A DNA stretch of 64,000 nucleotides. Origin: Williamsia sp. 1138. Its GTDB lineage: Bacteria; Actinomycetota; Actinomycetes; Mycobacteriales; Mycobacteriaceae. A program made the translations under genes and the position numbers. Within the stretch, counting starts at the first letter, position 1; each line of letters opens with the position of its first letter. The stretch is taken from the NCBI RefSeq assembly GCF_002095435.2, contig NZ_MJEJ02000031.1, forward strand, positions 38,260-102,259. Direction: 5' to 3'. Under the pieces are notes generated by a model. That model was not told where the DNA came from and made no database searches. It worked only from the letters and a program-made list of their open reading frames with translations. This document shows, piece by piece, positions 41,901-51,047 of this stretch.

Positions 41901-43049
41901 CTACACCGGTTTGGCGAGGGCATCGCCCGGCGGCGCCTCGCCGTCGGCCTTGTCGGCACTGTCATCGGGCGGCGATGCGTCGTCCTTGGGCGGGGCGTCA
42001 CTGAGCAGTACATCCGCCCAGCGGGTCGCGGGATCCATGTCGATCAGCAGCGCCTTGCACATCAACGTCAGCGGGATGGCGAGGATGGCTCCCAGCGGGC
42101 CGAGCACCCACGCCCAGAACACCAGCGACAGGAACGTCAGCGTCACCGACAGTCCCACGGCGTCGCCGACGAACTTCGGCTGGATGATGGATTGGATGAT
42201 CACGTTGATGGCGGAGTAGATGATGATCACCCACAGCATCAACGCCCAGCCTCCGTCGAGCAATGCGAGCAGCGCCGGCGGTACGAGACCGATGACGAAA
42301 CCGATGTTGGGGATGTAGTTGGTGATGAACGCCAGCAGCCCCCAGAGGAACGGCAGAGGTATCCCCATCGCCCACAGGACCCCGACATCCAAGACCGCGA
42401 CGATGAGACCGAAGATCGTCGACACGATCAGGTAGGTGCGCGTACCGGACGCAAAGCCCTGGAACGCGGTGACGACATCCGGGCGCACGTTGCCGAGAAT
42501 GGTCATGCGCTTGTCGTACGTGATCGCGTCCACCGTCATGAACAGCAGAAGCACCAGGACGAACACCAGATTCGAGAAGACTCCGAGAGCACTGCCGACG
42601 ATGTCGCTGACGATGGAGATCACCTTCGACGAATCGACATTCGACAGCAGTTTGTGGATCTGGTCGGATCCGATGCCGTGGTCTTTCAGGGTGGCTTGCA
42701 AGTCGTTGACGATGTCATCGAACTTGTCGCTGTACTGCGGCAGGATCGTCGACAACCTTGCGACGGAGTACACGAGCGAGACCACCAGCGCCACGAGGAT
42801 TCCCCACACGGCGAGCAGCGTCGTCAGCAGTGCCAGCCAACCGGGAAAGCCTTTGCGGCGCAACCAGCCCGGGAGCGGATGCACGGCCACGGTGAGCATC
42901 AGTGCGAGAAAGGTCGGGCCGACGACCCCTGAGAAGCTCTTGATCCCGGCGACCGTCACCACCAAGGCCGCGATGGCGAGCAGGACGATGACCCCGCGCG
43001 GCATGCTCCACTGCGGAATCGGGGGCGGCGACGCTGTCTCTGACCTCAA
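41901..43049 (-). CDS. AI-2E family transporter
   Basis: This is a 382-residue polytopic membrane protein of the AI-2E/TqsA-PerM family, with eight hydrophobic segments. The conserved middle region reads FLWGLLAFITNYIPNIGFVIG, followed by LVFWAWVLGPLGAILAIPLT. A charged C-terminal tail rich in Asp and Ala extends beyond the last helix. The TTG start has GGAGGGG five to nine bases upstream. Function in actinobacteria is unknown, despite the autoinducer-2 name. It stands alone between tRNA-Met and tRNA-Asn genes. Confidence 0.88.
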   Translation of the reverse strand: MRSETASPPPIPQWSMPRGVIVLLAIAALVVTVAGIKSFSGVVGPTFLALMLTVAVHPLPGWLRRKGFPGWLALLTTLLAVWGILVALVVSLVYSVARLSTILPQYSDKFDDIVNDLQATLKDHGIGSDQIHKLLSNVDSSKVISIVSDIVGSALGVFSNLVFVLVLLLFMTVDAITYDKRMTILGNVRPDVVTAFQGFASGTRTYLIVSTIFGLIVAVLDVGVLWAMGIPLPFLWGLLAFITNYIPNIGFVIGLVPPALLALLDGGWALMLWVIIIYSAINVIIQSIIQPKFVGDAVGLSVTLTFLSLVFWAWVLGPLGAILAIPLTLMCKALLIDMDPATRWADVLLSDAPPKDDASPPDDSADKADGEAPPGDALAKPV

Positions 43050-43218
43050 CTGATTCCCCTCCGGAAGCTACGTGTTGAACCTAGAAGAGCCCGCGATCAG
43101 GTGCCTCACCCACCGCGGATGAGTCATGACCTCAGGAGAACCATAAGCGAGTTTCGTGCCGGGCACCCGGCGTTCGGCGGTGTCGACCTGCGGGCTGGCA
43201 TCCAGCGGGCAGATGCAG

Positions 43219-43253
43219 AAACGGCACCCTCCGAAGTCTCGGAAAGTGCCGTT
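43219..43253 (-). terminator. Hairpin downstream of tRNA-Asn
   Basis: AACGGCAC and GTGCCGTT are perfect 8-base arms, with an inner CCGA/TCGG stem. The element lies 17 bases after the tRNA-Asn 3' end on the minus strand and probably ends that transcript. No U tract is evident. Confidence 0.6.
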
Positions 43254-43269
43254 ACGCTGGTAATTCTTG

Positions 43270-43342
43270 CTCCCCCAACTGGACTCGAACCAGTAACCGT
43301 CCGATTAACAGTCGGAAGCTCTGCCAATTGAGCTATGGGGGA
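43270..43342 (-). tRNA. tRNA-Asn (anticodon GTT)
   Basis: On the minus strand the acceptor TCCCCCA pairs with TGGGGGA. The D arm is GCTC/GAGC, the anticodon loop CTGTTAA lies in a CCGA/TCGG stem, and the T arm contains TTCGAGT. The discriminator base is G. CCA is not encoded. Confidence 0.95.
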
Positions 43343-43532
43343 ATATCTGACCCTGGGGCCGGTGAATGACTCTAGCGCATTGGGGCGGCCCGATGCCAAA
43401 TCGCCCTGGTGGCGAGGCTCCGAACGGGCGAGATTCCGCGGTTCCGGTTTCGATCAGGCAGGATGGGGAAACCACATTTGCGGGCGCCACGTCGGTGTCC
43501 GTCACGCACAGCAACTGGAGGCCTGAGTCCCT

Positions 43533-43778
43533 ATGGTTCGATTCCTCGCCGCCCTCGGCGTCGGCTACGTCCTCGGGGCCAAAGCCGGGCGCAAGCGCTA
43601 CGAGCAGATCAATCGCGCCTACCGGTCCGTCGCAGAGTCTCCCGCCACCAAGAAGGCCGTGGACGTCGGCAGGCAGAAGCTGTCCGAAAAACTCAGCACT
43701 CAGCCCAAGCTGACGGAGCTGCGGGAGATCGATGACGCCACCACTGTGCTCGGCCCCGAGGAGAGCCGCAACAACTGA
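43533..43778 (+). CDS. Small conserved protein, Rv2342-like
   Basis: This 81-residue protein has a short hydrophobic N terminus (FLAALGVGYVLGAKAG) with the GxxxGxxxG-like spacing of YtxH proteins. A basic amphipathic helix (RKRYEQINRAYRSVAES) follows, then a polar tail. It is convergent with dnaG, ending 5 bases from the dnaG stop codon, as for Rv2342 beside dnaG in M. tuberculosis. A membrane-attached role is possible; function is unknown. CTGGAGG lies 11 bases before the ATG. Confidence 0.75.
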   Translation: MVRFLAALGVGYVLGAKAGRKRYEQINRAYRSVAESPATKKAVDVGRQKLSEKLSTQPKLTELREIDDATTVLGPEESRNN

Positions 43779-43783
43779 TCGGA

Positions 43784-45730
43784 CTAGCCGGTGTTCTCGT
43801 CCGGGCCCACGGCCAGTTCGAGAAGGCTACGGCGGTAGGCCTCAAGTGCCACCAGATCGCCGAACAGCGCGTTGTAGGCATCAGGGTCGTCGCCCGGCGA
43901 CATCCGCCGCAGCTTTGATTTGAGGTCCGCTATCTGCGAGCCGACCCAGACTTCCTGCAGCCGTGCCAGGACGCTACCGATGTACCTCGGAATCATGTAC
44001 TCCGACACCGACATCGGTTCGACGGCCAGTTCGGTCATCAAGGACTCCAGAACCGCGCCCTCCACCAGCTGACCGACGTTGTCGACCCACTGCGCTCCCC
44101 CGTGGGAGGCTCCGGTGCCGCCGGCGGTCGCGATCGCCTCGCGGATCACCTGGTAGGCGGGCTCGGTGAAGCACTCGGGTGGCAACGAGTCGAACACGGT
44201 GCCCGCGATGGCCGGATACTGCAGTGCGGCCTTGAGCGCCTCGCGCTGCGGCCACAACTGCGGATCCGAAGGTCGCGGTCGCAACACAGTCGGGGTCTTG
44301 GAGTCAGGATCGACGACGGGGGCGACAGGCCCGACCGACTGCACCCGGCGGTCCCGTGACTTGGAGGTGTCCGGGCCACCGCTACGGGCGTTCCTGGCTT
44401 GCTTGCCTGCCTCTTCGCGCACCCGTTTGAGGACCTGCGCCACCTCGTCCCAGCCGACCCAACCGGCCAGCTGCCGGGCGTACTCGTCCCGCAGCGCGAC
44501 GTCCCGGATGCGGGCGACCACGGGCACCGCTTCACGCAGCGCGTGCACCCGCCCCTCGGCGGTGTCGAGGTCGTAGTTGTCGAGCAGCGCCTTCACCGCG
44601 AACTCGAACATCGGTATCCGGCGCGCGACCAGGTCGCGGACCGCCGCATCGCCATGGTTCTGGCGTAGCTCACACGGATCCATCCCGTCGGGTGCGACGG
44701 CAACGAACGTCTGCCCGGCGATGCTCTGCTCGCCCTCGAAAGCCTTCAGCGCCGCCGCTTTTCCCGCGTCGTCGCCGTCGAAGGTGTAGATGACCTCACC
44801 GCGGAAGTAACTGTCATCCATCATCAACCGCCGCAGCAATGCGAGATGGTCCTCACCGAATGCGGTACCGCACGACGCGATGGCGGTGGTGACCCCTGCC
44901 AGATGCATGGCCATCACATCGGTGTACCCCTCGACCACTACCGCCTGGTGGCCCTTGGCGATGTGCTTCTTCGCATGATCGAGCCCGAACAACACCTGAG
45001 ACTTCTTGTACAGCATCGTCTCCGGGGTGTTCATGTACTTGCCCATGTTGTCGTCGTCGAACAGTTTGCGGGCGCCGAAACCGATGATGTCGCCGCCCAG
45101 GTTCTTGATGGGCCACAGGAGCCGACGGTGGAATCGGTCGATCGGGCCGCGCTGCCCCTGCTTGGAGAGGCCCGCCGCCTCGAGCTCGGCGAACTCGAAT
45201 CCTTGGGCCAGCAGCGCTTTCGTCATCTTGTCCCAGCCGGCGGGCGCGTAGCCCAGGCCGAACTTCAGGGCCACCGCGCCGTCGAAGGAACGCTCGGTCA
45301 GATAGTCGCGGGCGGTCTGCGCCTCGGGAGTGGAGAGCTGTTCGGCGTAGTACTTCTGCGCTGCGGCATTCGCGGCAACCAGGCGGGCCCTGGTCCCTCG
45401 GTCGCGGGCAACGCTGGTGCCACCGCCTTCGAAGCTGATCGAGTAGCCCACCCGATCGGCCAGCTGTTCGACGGCCTCGACGAAACTGACGTGCTCGACC
45501 TTCTGCAGGAACGTGTAGACGTCGCCGCCTTCACCGCATCCGAAGCAATGGAAGTGCCCGTGGTTGGGACGCACGTGAAATGACGGCGACTTCTCGTCGT
45601 GGAACGGGCACAGGCCCTTGAGGGAATCGGCACCCGCTTTGCGGAGCGCAACGTACTCGCCGACGATCTCCTCGATGTGCGCGCGTTCACGAATAGCCGT
45701 GATGTCACGATCGGGAATTCGGCCTGCCAC
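43784..45730 (-). CDS. dnaG: DNA primase
   Basis: This primase makes RNA primers for the replisome. The N-terminal zinc finger uses Cys41, His44, Cys62 and Cys65 (CPFHDEKSPSFH, then CFGCGEGGD). The catalytic TOPRIM core shows VVVEGYTDVMAMH and YTFDGDDAGKAA, and a C-terminal helicase-binding domain follows. Its 648 residues fit actinobacterial DnaG. TAGACT lies exactly six bases before the GTG start, so transcription is probably leaderless. A hairpin separates it from dgt upstream. Confidence 0.96.
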   Translation of the reverse strand: MAGRIPDRDITAIRERAHIEEIVGEYVALRKAGADSLKGLCPFHDEKSPSFHVRPNHGHFHCFGCGEGGDVYTFLQKVEHVSFVEAVEQLADRVGYSISFEGGGTSVARDRGTRARLVAANAAAQKYYAEQLSTPEAQTARDYLTERSFDGAVALKFGLGYAPAGWDKMTKALLAQGFEFAELEAAGLSKQGQRGPIDRFHRRLLWPIKNLGGDIIGFGARKLFDDDNMGKYMNTPETMLYKKSQVLFGLDHAKKHIAKGHQAVVVEGYTDVMAMHLAGVTTAIASCGTAFGEDHLALLRRLMMDDSYFRGEVIYTFDGDDAGKAAALKAFEGEQSIAGQTFVAVAPDGMDPCELRQNHGDAAVRDLVARRIPMFEFAVKALLDNYDLDTAEGRVHALREAVPVVARIRDVALRDEYARQLAGWVGWDEVAQVLKRVREEAGKQARNARSGGPDTSKSRDRRVQSVGPVAPVVDPDSKTPTVLRPRPSDPQLWPQREALKAALQYPAIAGTVFDSLPPECFTEPAYQVIREAIATAGGTGASHGGAQWVDNVGQLVEGAVLESLMTELAVEPMSVSEYMIPRYIGSVLARLQEVWVGSQIADLKSKLRRMSPGDDPDAYNALFGDLVALEAYRRSLLELAVGPDENTG

Positions 45731-45736
45731 ACCTCA

Positions 45737-45742
45737 AGTCTA
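45737..45742 (-). promoter_or_regulatory. -10 element TAGACT for leaderless dnaG
   Basis: On the minus strand TAGACT lies exactly six bases before the dnaG GTG, with no ribosome site between. This indicates a leaderless start of the primase gene. Confidence 0.55.
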
Positions 45743-45778
45743 GCCGCCCGTCGATCCCTGTCCCGCATCCCCGAAAGT

Positions 45779-45827
45779 GGTGGCTCTTGGCGAGCGCGAC
45801 CTGCGGAAACAGTCGCCGGAAGCCACC
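45779..45827 (-). terminator. Long hairpin between dgt and dnaG
   Basis: GGTGGCT and AGCCACC are perfect arms, extended past one mismatch by TTGGCGA with TCGCCGG using G-U pairs. It starts 10 bases after the dgt stop. It probably ends the dgt transcript before dnaG begins from its own promoter. Confidence 0.6.
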
Positions 45828-45836
45828 AAAATCGGG

Positions 45837-47156
45837 CTAGCCCAGGTGTGCGGAGGCACCCATGCTCTGCCGGTCCATCCGTTCGAGGCGGCCTTCGGTC
45901 ATCGAGGCGATCTGATCGATGATCACGCGCATCCGAGCGGCGTCGTCGTCGGCGGCATGCCAGTCGGGTACCAGAAGCGGATCGAGCCCGCCCGGGGCGG
46001 CATGGCGTAGCCAGTTGGCGACACGGTGGATCCGGTCCCGCTGGCGGGCCTGATGGGCACGGTGTCGGGCATCGGAGAAGATGAAGCGCAGGGCCAGCGT
46101 CTTGAGGACAGCGACCTCGGCCGCGACCATCGGTGGGATCACCAGGTCCGCCTGGTAGCGGCTGATCCCACACTCCCCCGCCTCCCGTCGGGTCATCGTG
46201 ATCGCCGCCGACGCAAACCGGCCGACGAGTTCACTGGTCAGACGTTTGAGCGCGACCAGCCGGGTCAGGGTGCCGTCATAGTCGCCGACGTCGTGGACGA
46301 TCTCCATCTCCCAGAGTCGTGCGGCAGCCTCGATCAGGACGTTCTCCTCGAGACCCGGGAACTCTTTCACCCCGACCGCGGCGAGGTCGCGCTGCTCGGT
46401 GCGATCCCCGAGACTCCGCAGATCGATGCGCCCGGCCATCACGCCGTCTTCGACGTCGTGGACCGAGTACGCGACGTCGTCCGACCAGTCCATCACCTGG
46501 CATTCGAGCGATTGCCTGGTGTCGGTGCGGCCATTGCGAATCCAGGCCAGCACTTCCGAATCATCGCCATAGGCACCGAACTTGGCGCCCGGTTTCGGGC
46601 GGGTCCACGGGTACTTCAGGGTGGCGTCGAGCGACGCGCGGGTCAAGTTCAGACCGACGCTGCGGCCTTGCGCATCAAGGAGTTTCGGCTCCAGGCGGGT
46701 GAGGATACGCAAATTCTGCGCATTGCCCTCGAACCCGCCGAAGTCGGCGCCGACCTCATCGAGTGCACGTTCGCCGTTGTGTCCGTAGGGCGGATGGCCG
46801 ATGTCGTGGGCGAGCCCGGCCAGATCGACCAGGTCGGGGTCGCAGCCGACACCGATCGCAATACCGCGACCGATCTGCCCGACCTCGAGCGAATGGGTCA
46901 GCCGGGTACGCGGGGTGTCGCCTTCGTGCGGGCCTACCACCTGGGTCTTGTCCGCGAGACGACGCAGCGCAGCACAGTGCAGCACCCGCGCACGGTCGCG
47001 CGCAAAGGCACTGCGGTAGTCGTTTCGGGTTCCCGCCAACCCCGCGACCTTCGCCCCTTCGGGTACGAGCCGTTCGACGTCGGACTCGTCATACTCGGCG
47101 CGAAGGACCTGCGGCGGCAACCCCGCGGACACGTCGGTCACCGGACGGTCAGTCAA
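45837..47156 (-). CDS. dgt: Deoxyguanosinetriphosphate triphosphohydrolase
   Basis: This HD-domain enzyme hydrolyses dNTPs to deoxynucleosides and tripolyphosphate, helping to set dNTP pools. The HD residues lie in [16 protein letters not shown] and [19 protein letters not shown]. Its place upstream of dnaG matches Rv2344c. Start is uncertain: the TTG at 47156 overlaps the cold-shock gene stop (TTGACTGA) and gives the longest supported protein; a GTG at 47141 is an alternative. The extended frame further upstream lies in the cold-shock gene and is rejected. Confidence 0.92.
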   Translation of the reverse strand: MTDRPVTDVSAGLPPQVLRAEYDESDVERLVPEGAKVAGLAGTRNDYRSAFARDRARVLHCAALRRLADKTQVVGPHEGDTPRTRLTHSLEVGQIGRGIAIGVGCDPDLVDLAGLAHDIGHPPYGHNGERALDEVGADFGGFEGNAQNLRILTRLEPKLLDAQGRSVGLNLTRASLDATLKYPWTRPKPGAKFGAYGDDSEVLAWIRNGRTDTRQSLECQVMDWSDDVAYSVHDVEDGVMAGRIDLRSLGDRTEQRDLAAVGVKEFPGLEENVLIEAAARLWEMEIVHDVGDYDGTLTRLVALKRLTSELVGRFASAAITMTRREAGECGISRYQADLVIPPMVAAEVAVLKTLALRFIFSDARHRAHQARQRDRIHRVANWLRHAAPGGLDPLLVPDWHAADDDAARMRVIIDQIASMTEGRLERMDRQSMGASAHLG

Positions 47157-47631
47157 ACACCCAACCCCGGGCGATGGCGAAGTCGGTGACGCGCTGCCGG
47201 ATCGCAAGGATCTGTGCCGCGGTCAGGGTGCCAGAGGCGTCGAGGAGCAGTTCGGTGATCTCCTCGGAGAACGTGCCGGAATCGAGTGTTGCCGCGTCGC
47301 CGCTGCGAGCAGGCTTACGCCGATCGTCACGGGCGCTGCCGCGATCATCATGCCGACGATCCGGGCGTCCGCCGTCGCGAGCACCTTCGGTACGCCGAGG
47401 GCGATCGGGTGCGCCGGCCGGTGCCCCACCGGTCACGACCAGATTGACCGCCTTGGAACCGCGGTCCGTCTCTTCGATGTCGAATTCGACTGCGGCACCG
47501 GGCTTGAGCGAATGCTCGTCGATGTCGATGTCATTGATGTGCAAGAAGACATCCGAGCCACCGGCGTCGGGTGCCAAGAATCCGAAGCCCTTGTTGGCAT
47601 CGAAATGAACGATCTTTCCACTCACGGACAC
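47149..47631 (-). CDS. Cold-shock domain protein with C-terminal extension
   Basis: The first 70 residues form a cold-shock domain with the RNA-binding motifs [17 protein letters not shown] and [11 protein letters not shown] disordered, Arg/Asp-rich linker (residues 75-110) leads to a conserved C-terminal helix domain ([23 protein letters not shown]). At 160 residues it is much longer than classical CspA (about 67). It is likely an RNA chaperone. It sits upstream of dgt on the same strand and overlaps its possible start. Confidence 0.85.
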   Translation of the reverse strand: MSVSGKIVHFDANKGFGFLAPDAGGSDVFLHINDIDIDEHSLKPGAAVEFDIEETDRGSKAVNLVVTGGAPAGAPDRPRRTEGARDGGRPDRRHDDRGSARDDRRKPARSGDAATLDSGTFSEEITELLLDASGTLTAAQILAIRQRVTDFAIARGWVFD

Positions 47632-47742
47632 GATTTACCCACTCTCTCGCCGCCACTGGTGGCCACACCCCATGCGCGACCCGACGACTTACAACGAAAG
47701 CCGAGTATCCCAGACTTGACCGGATTGAGACAGTTCAACTGG

Positions 47743-48243
47743 TCAGCGGTTGTCTTTCTTGGCCTGCCGACGCTTGCCTGCCGCTTTCGACGACGCCTCG
47801 TGCTTCTTGCGTCCCGGCGACTTGTGGGTGGCATCGACCCGGTCTTTGCCTGCGGAGATGACCTTGCCCTGCCCCTTGGCGCCGGAGCTCGGCTTGCTCG
47901 ACTTCCCACTCGCCGCCTTGAGCCGCGCGTCCTTGAGTTCTGCGGCACTGCGTTTGGCAACAGCGCTCAGCCGCTTGCTCACCCGACCCAGTGCCGCCTC
48001 GAAGGCCTCCGCTTTCGCGGCGTTGTGCTTGTTGGCGGGTCGAGCAGCACCCCGACCGCCCTTCTTCGCGACCTTCGCGGCACCGGCCTGGCGGTAGTTG
48101 GTCACATGCTTGTTGCGAGCCCGCCGAACCCTGGTGTGGAGCTTGATCAACCGCTCTTCATCGAGATCGGCCAGCTGCTTCTTCTTGGTCTTCCGAATCA
48201 GCACGTACTCGTCTTCGGACAAAGACTTCAGAACTGCGTTCAT
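47743..48243 (-). CDS. Lysine-rich basic protein of unknown function
   Basis: This 166-residue protein is strongly basic (many Lys, Arg and Ala). The conserved N-terminal half MNAVLKSLSEDEYVLIRKTKKKQ is followed by a helical LIKLHTRVRRARNKHVTNYR, and the C-terminal half is low in complexity and histone-like (GKSSKPSSGAKGQGK). It is found between glyS and dgt regions in related actinobacteria. RNA or DNA binding is likely but unproven. GGGAGCG precedes the ATG. Confidence 0.7.
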   Translation of the reverse strand: MNAVLKSLSEDEYVLIRKTKKKQLADLDEERLIKLHTRVRRARNKHVTNYRQAGAAKVAKKGGRGAARPANKHNAAKAEAFEAALGRVSKRLSAVAKRSAAELKDARLKAASGKSSKPSSGAKGQGKVISAGKDRVDATHKSPGRKKHEASSKAAGKRRQAKKDNR

Positions 48244-48265
48244 CTACGCTCCCGACTCACCAAGG

Positions 48266-48299
48266 CACCGTTGCCTATGTCCGATCATAGGCAACGGTG
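48266..48299 (-). terminator. Perfect hairpin after glyS
   Basis: CACCGTTGCCTATG and CATAGGCAACGGTG are perfect 14-base arms around TCCGAT. It starts 8 bases after the glyS stop on the minus strand and ends the synthetase transcript. There is no U tract. Confidence 0.75.
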
Positions 48300-48306
48300 T
48301 GGGTGA

Positions 48307-49695
48307 TCAGCAGCCGATCAGCCGCGGCGCGAGGTATTCGACGACCTTGTCGAGCGCCACTCGTTCCTGCGTCATGGTGTCGCGTTCGCGGACGGTGACG
48401 GCCTGATCATCGAGGGTGTCGAAGTCGACGGTCACGCAGAACGGGGTACCGACCTCGTCCTGGCGGCGATACCGCTTGCCGATGCCCTGCGCGTCGTCGA
48501 AGTCGACGTTCCAGTACTTTCGCAATTCCGCTGCCAGATCTTTTGCCTTCGGCGACAGCTGCTCGTTGCGAGAGAGCGGAAGGACCGCGACCTTGACCGG
48601 CGAGAGCCGTCGATCCAGCTTCAGGACCGTGCGGGAGTCGGTGCCGCCCTTGGCATTCGGAACCTGTTCCTCGGTGTATGCGTCGCACAGGAATGCCATC
48701 AACGATCGGGTCAGGCCCGCAGCCGGTTCGATGACGTACGGCACGTACTTCTCGCCGGACGCCTGATCGAAGAAGGACAGATCCTCGCCGGAGTGCTTCA
48801 TATGAGTACTGAGGTCGAAGTCGGTGCGATTCGCCACGCCCTCGAGCTCGCCCCACTCGCCACCGGCGAATCCGAACCGGTACTCCACGTCGACCGTGCG
48901 CTTGGAGTAATGAGAGAGCTTCTCTTTCGGGTGATCGAAGAGACGCAGGTTGTCGGGGTCGATTCCCAGGTCGACGTACCACTGATGGCGGTAGTCGATC
49001 CAGTACTGGTGCCAGTCTTCGTCGTCGCCGGGCTTGACGAAGAACTCCATCTCCATCTGCTCGAACTCACGGGTCCGGAAGATGAAGTTGCCCGGGGTGA
49101 TCTCGTTCCGGAAGCTCTTGCCGATCTGGCCGATGCCGAACGGCGGCTTCTTGCGCGCCGTCGTCATCACGTTCTTGAAGTTGATGAAGATGCCCTGCGC
49201 GGTCTCGGGACGCAGGTAATGCAGTCCGGCTTCGTCGTCGACGGGGCCGAGGAAGGTCTTCAGCAGACCGGAGAACGCGCGCGGTTCCGTCCACGAGCCC
49301 GGCTGACCGGTGTCGGGGTCGTTGATGTCGGCCAGGCCGTTGGGCGGGAGGTGGCCGTGCTTGTTCTCGTACGCCTCGATCAGATGATCGGCGCGGTAGC
49401 GCTTGTGAGTGTGCAACGACTCCACCAAGGGGTCACTGAAGGTCTCGACGTGACCGGAGGCCTCCCACACCTGACGGGGCAGGATCACCGACGAGTCGAG
49501 TCCGACGACGTCGTCGCGCGAGGTGACCATGTTGCGCCACCACTGTTTCTTGATGTTGTCCTTGAGTTCGACGCCCAAGGGGCCGTAGTCCCACGCCGAT
49601 TTGGTACCGCCATAGATCTCGCCGCACTGGTACACCAACCCCCGGCGCTTCGAGAGGTTGACCACGGAATCCACGAGATTGGTTTTGCCTGCCAC
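48307..49695 (-). CDS. glyS: Glycyl-tRNA synthetase, eukaryotic/archaeal-like dimeric type
   Basis: This class II synthetase of 462 residues charges tRNA-Gly. Motif 2 is [19 protein letters not shown], and the nucleotide-binding motif 3 lies in [18 protein letters not shown]. The single-chain alpha2 type is usual in actinobacteria. TAGGCT lies exactly six bases before the GTG start, so it is probably leaderless. A perfect hairpin ends the gene. It is in the block conserved with M. tuberculosis. Confidence 0.95.
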   Translation of the reverse strand: MAGKTNLVDSVVNLSKRRGLVYQCGEIYGGTKSAWDYGPLGVELKDNIKKQWWRNMVTSRDDVVGLDSSVILPRQVWEASGHVETFSDPLVESLHTHKRYRADHLIEAYENKHGHLPPNGLADINDPDTGQPGSWTEPRAFSGLLKTFLGPVDDEAGLHYLRPETAQGIFINFKNVMTTARKKPPFGIGQIGKSFRNEITPGNFIFRTREFEQMEMEFFVKPGDDEDWHQYWIDYRHQWYVDLGIDPDNLRLFDHPKEKLSHYSKRTVDVEYRFGFAGGEWGELEGVANRTDFDLSTHMKHSGEDLSFFDQASGEKYVPYVIEPAAGLTRSLMAFLCDAYTEEQVPNAKGGTDSRTVLKLDRRLSPVKVAVLPLSRNEQLSPKAKDLAAELRKYWNVDFDDAQGIGKRYRRQDEVGTPFCVTVDFDTLDDQAVTVRERDTMTQERVALDKVVEYLAPRLIGC

Positions 49696-49701
49696 GGACC
49701 C

Positions 49702-49707
49702 AGCCTA
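49702..49707 (-). promoter_or_regulatory. -10 element TAGGCT for leaderless glyS
   Basis: On the minus strand TAGGCT lies exactly six bases before the glyS GTG, with no ribosome site between. This supports leaderless transcription. Confidence 0.55.
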
Positions 49708-49797
49708 TCGGTCCCCACGGGCGCACCTTGCGCCCGCCGGACACTTGCCCGCGAGCAGGCACGCGGGCCACGCGTTTGACATAGCTTCGAACGCATA

Positions 49798-49812
49798 TGA
49801 AAATGGTTACCA
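49798..49812. promoter_or_regulatory. Imperfect Zur-box-like site
   Basis: TGAAAATGGTTACCA resembles the actinobacterial Zur box TGAAAAT-N-ATTTTCA in its left arm and partly in its right arm. It lies 41 bases upstream of the SmtB-type gene, in the promoter region of the smtB-zur pair. The right arm is weak, so binding is uncertain. Confidence 0.4.
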
Positions 49813-49852
49813 ACAGCCTGCTCGATCAAACAGTTCCCATTCTGGAGTGCCC

Positions 49853-50203
49853 GTGACCACACAGCCAGTCCACAGCGAACCGCCGACCGATGTCTCGGGA
49901 TCGGCTGCCGTCGACAGGAAAGCCCTGGACGCAGCAGGCGATCTCCTCCGGGCGTTGTCCGCTCCGGTCCGGATCGCGATCGTGCTGGAGCTGCTGACCG
50001 GCGGGCGGTGCGTCCACGAATTGGTGGGGGCCCTGTCGGTGCCACAGCCGCTGATCAGCCAGCACCTTCGGGTCCTGAAGTCCGCAGGTGTCGTCGAGGG
50101 TAGGCGCTCAGGTCGTGAGGTGCTCTACACGCTGGTCGACGACCACCTCGCCCACATCGTCACCGACGCCATAGCTCACGCCAACGAAGAGCCCAAGTCA
50201 TGA
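49853..50203 (+). CDS. smtB: ArsR/SmtB-type metal-sensing repressor
   Basis: This 116-residue winged-helix repressor has the fold LSAPVRIAIVLELLTGGRC, the recognition helix PQPLISQHLRVLKSAG and the wing REVLYTLVDDHLAH. A Cys-Val-His pair before helix 4 and His residues near the C terminus could bind zinc. The GTG at 49853 has GGAG seven bases upstream; the longer open frame is rejected. It overlaps the zur gene by 4 bases, as in the Rv2358-Rv2359 operon. Confidence 0.9.
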   Translation: MTTQPVHSEPPTDVSGSAAVDRKALDAAGDLLRALSAPVRIAIVLELLTGGRCVHELVGALSVPQPLISQHLRVLKSAGVVEGRRSGREVLYTLVDDHLAHIVTDAIAHANEEPKS

Positions 50204-50613
50204 GTTCGGGGACGCAACAGCGGCCGGTGACCGGGGTACGTTCCACCCGGCAGCGCAGTGCGATCGCCGAATTACTCTCGGGCAGTGACGAGTTCCGCTC
50301 GGCGCAGGACCTGCACGACAATCTCAAAGCTGCCGGACAGTCCATCGGGCTCACCACCGTCTACCGCAATCTGCAGGCTCTCGCCGATGCCGGCCAGGTC
50401 GACGTACTGCGCACCGATTCCGGCGAGTCCCTGTATCGGCACTGCTCCACCGGACATCATCACCACCACCTGGTCTGCCGCCTCTGCGGGAACACCGTCG
50501 AAGTCCAGGCGGATGTGGTGGAGAAATGGGCGATCGACGTCGCCGCCGAGCACGGGTTCACCGAAATCAGTCACACCGTCGAGGTTTTCGGGCGCTGTAA
50601 CTCCTGCGCCTGA
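50200..50613 (+). CDS. zur: Zinc uptake regulator Zur (FurB)
   Basis: This 137-residue Fur-family repressor senses zinc and shuts off zinc uptake genes. It has the winged helix (RQRSAIAELLSGSDEFRSAQD, then GLTTVYRNLQALADAG), the metal-site stretch TGHHHHHLVC, and structural zinc cysteines in CRLCG and CNSC. It is coupled to smtB by an ATGA overlap. A partial Zur-box-like site precedes the operon. The divergent neighbour is glyS. Confidence 0.92.
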   Translation: MSSGTQQRPVTGVRSTRQRSAIAELLSGSDEFRSAQDLHDNLKAAGQSIGLTTVYRNLQALADAGQVDVLRTDSGESLYRHCSTGHHHHHLVCRLCGNTVEVQADVVEKWAIDVAAEHGFTEISHTVEVFGRCNSCA

Positions 50614-50642
50614 GGGCGTTGATTTCGCCCGTCCCGGCACAG

Positions 50643-51047
50643 CTAGCCGCGGATGCTCACACCCACATCGGCACCAGCACCGAGCACCATCAGCAGCATC
50701 GTGGCCAGGGCCTCGTCGCTGAGTGTGCTGGCAGGAAATGTGTAGTGCAATAGCACATCCGCCGTCACCTCGTTGACCGCGAGTTTGATGGTCCCGAAGT
50801 TCGACGCGCTCGAGGCCACCTCGACGTCGGATCGCAATTGTTCGGTGACGGGTAGATCCCAGGCCAGCACCTGGGTCAGCGAGAGCACCTCGAGGCCGGG
50901 AGCGAGCGCCAGCGCACGGATGGAGACGACGGTGCCCTGGTGGTACACCGTCAGCGAATCGTCCTCGCCGGCCTGTACCGACATCTGTGGGGACAGCACC
51001 GCCGCCGTGCGGGCGATCAGGCCTGGTCCGTCGTCGACATCAGCCAC
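50643..51047 (-). CDS. Conserved protein, Rv2360c-like
   Basis: This 134-residue protein lies between zur and uppS as does Rv2360c. Its pattern of alternating strands with a late helix ([17 protein letters not shown]) resembles YbjN/type III chaperone-like folds, but I cannot confirm it. The GTG at 51047 is preferred because ACCGGGG lies seven bases upstream and it overlaps the uppS stop by 8 bases. The longer open frame further upstream lies over uppS and is rejected. Function is unknown. Confidence 0.75.
   Translation of the reverse strand: MADVDDGPGLIARTAAVLSPQMSVQAGEDDSLTVYHQGTVVSIRALALAPGLEVLSLTQVLAWDLPVTEQLRSDVEVASSASNFGTIKLAVNEVTADVLLHYTFPASTLSDEALATMLLMVLGAGADVGVSIRG

Noticed and set aside
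49696-49852. Possible T-box leader upstream of glyS
   Set aside because: A TGGGTCC stretch recalls the T-box sequence, but the conserved TGGNACCGCG is absent and the TANNNT hexamer six bases before the start leaves no leader.
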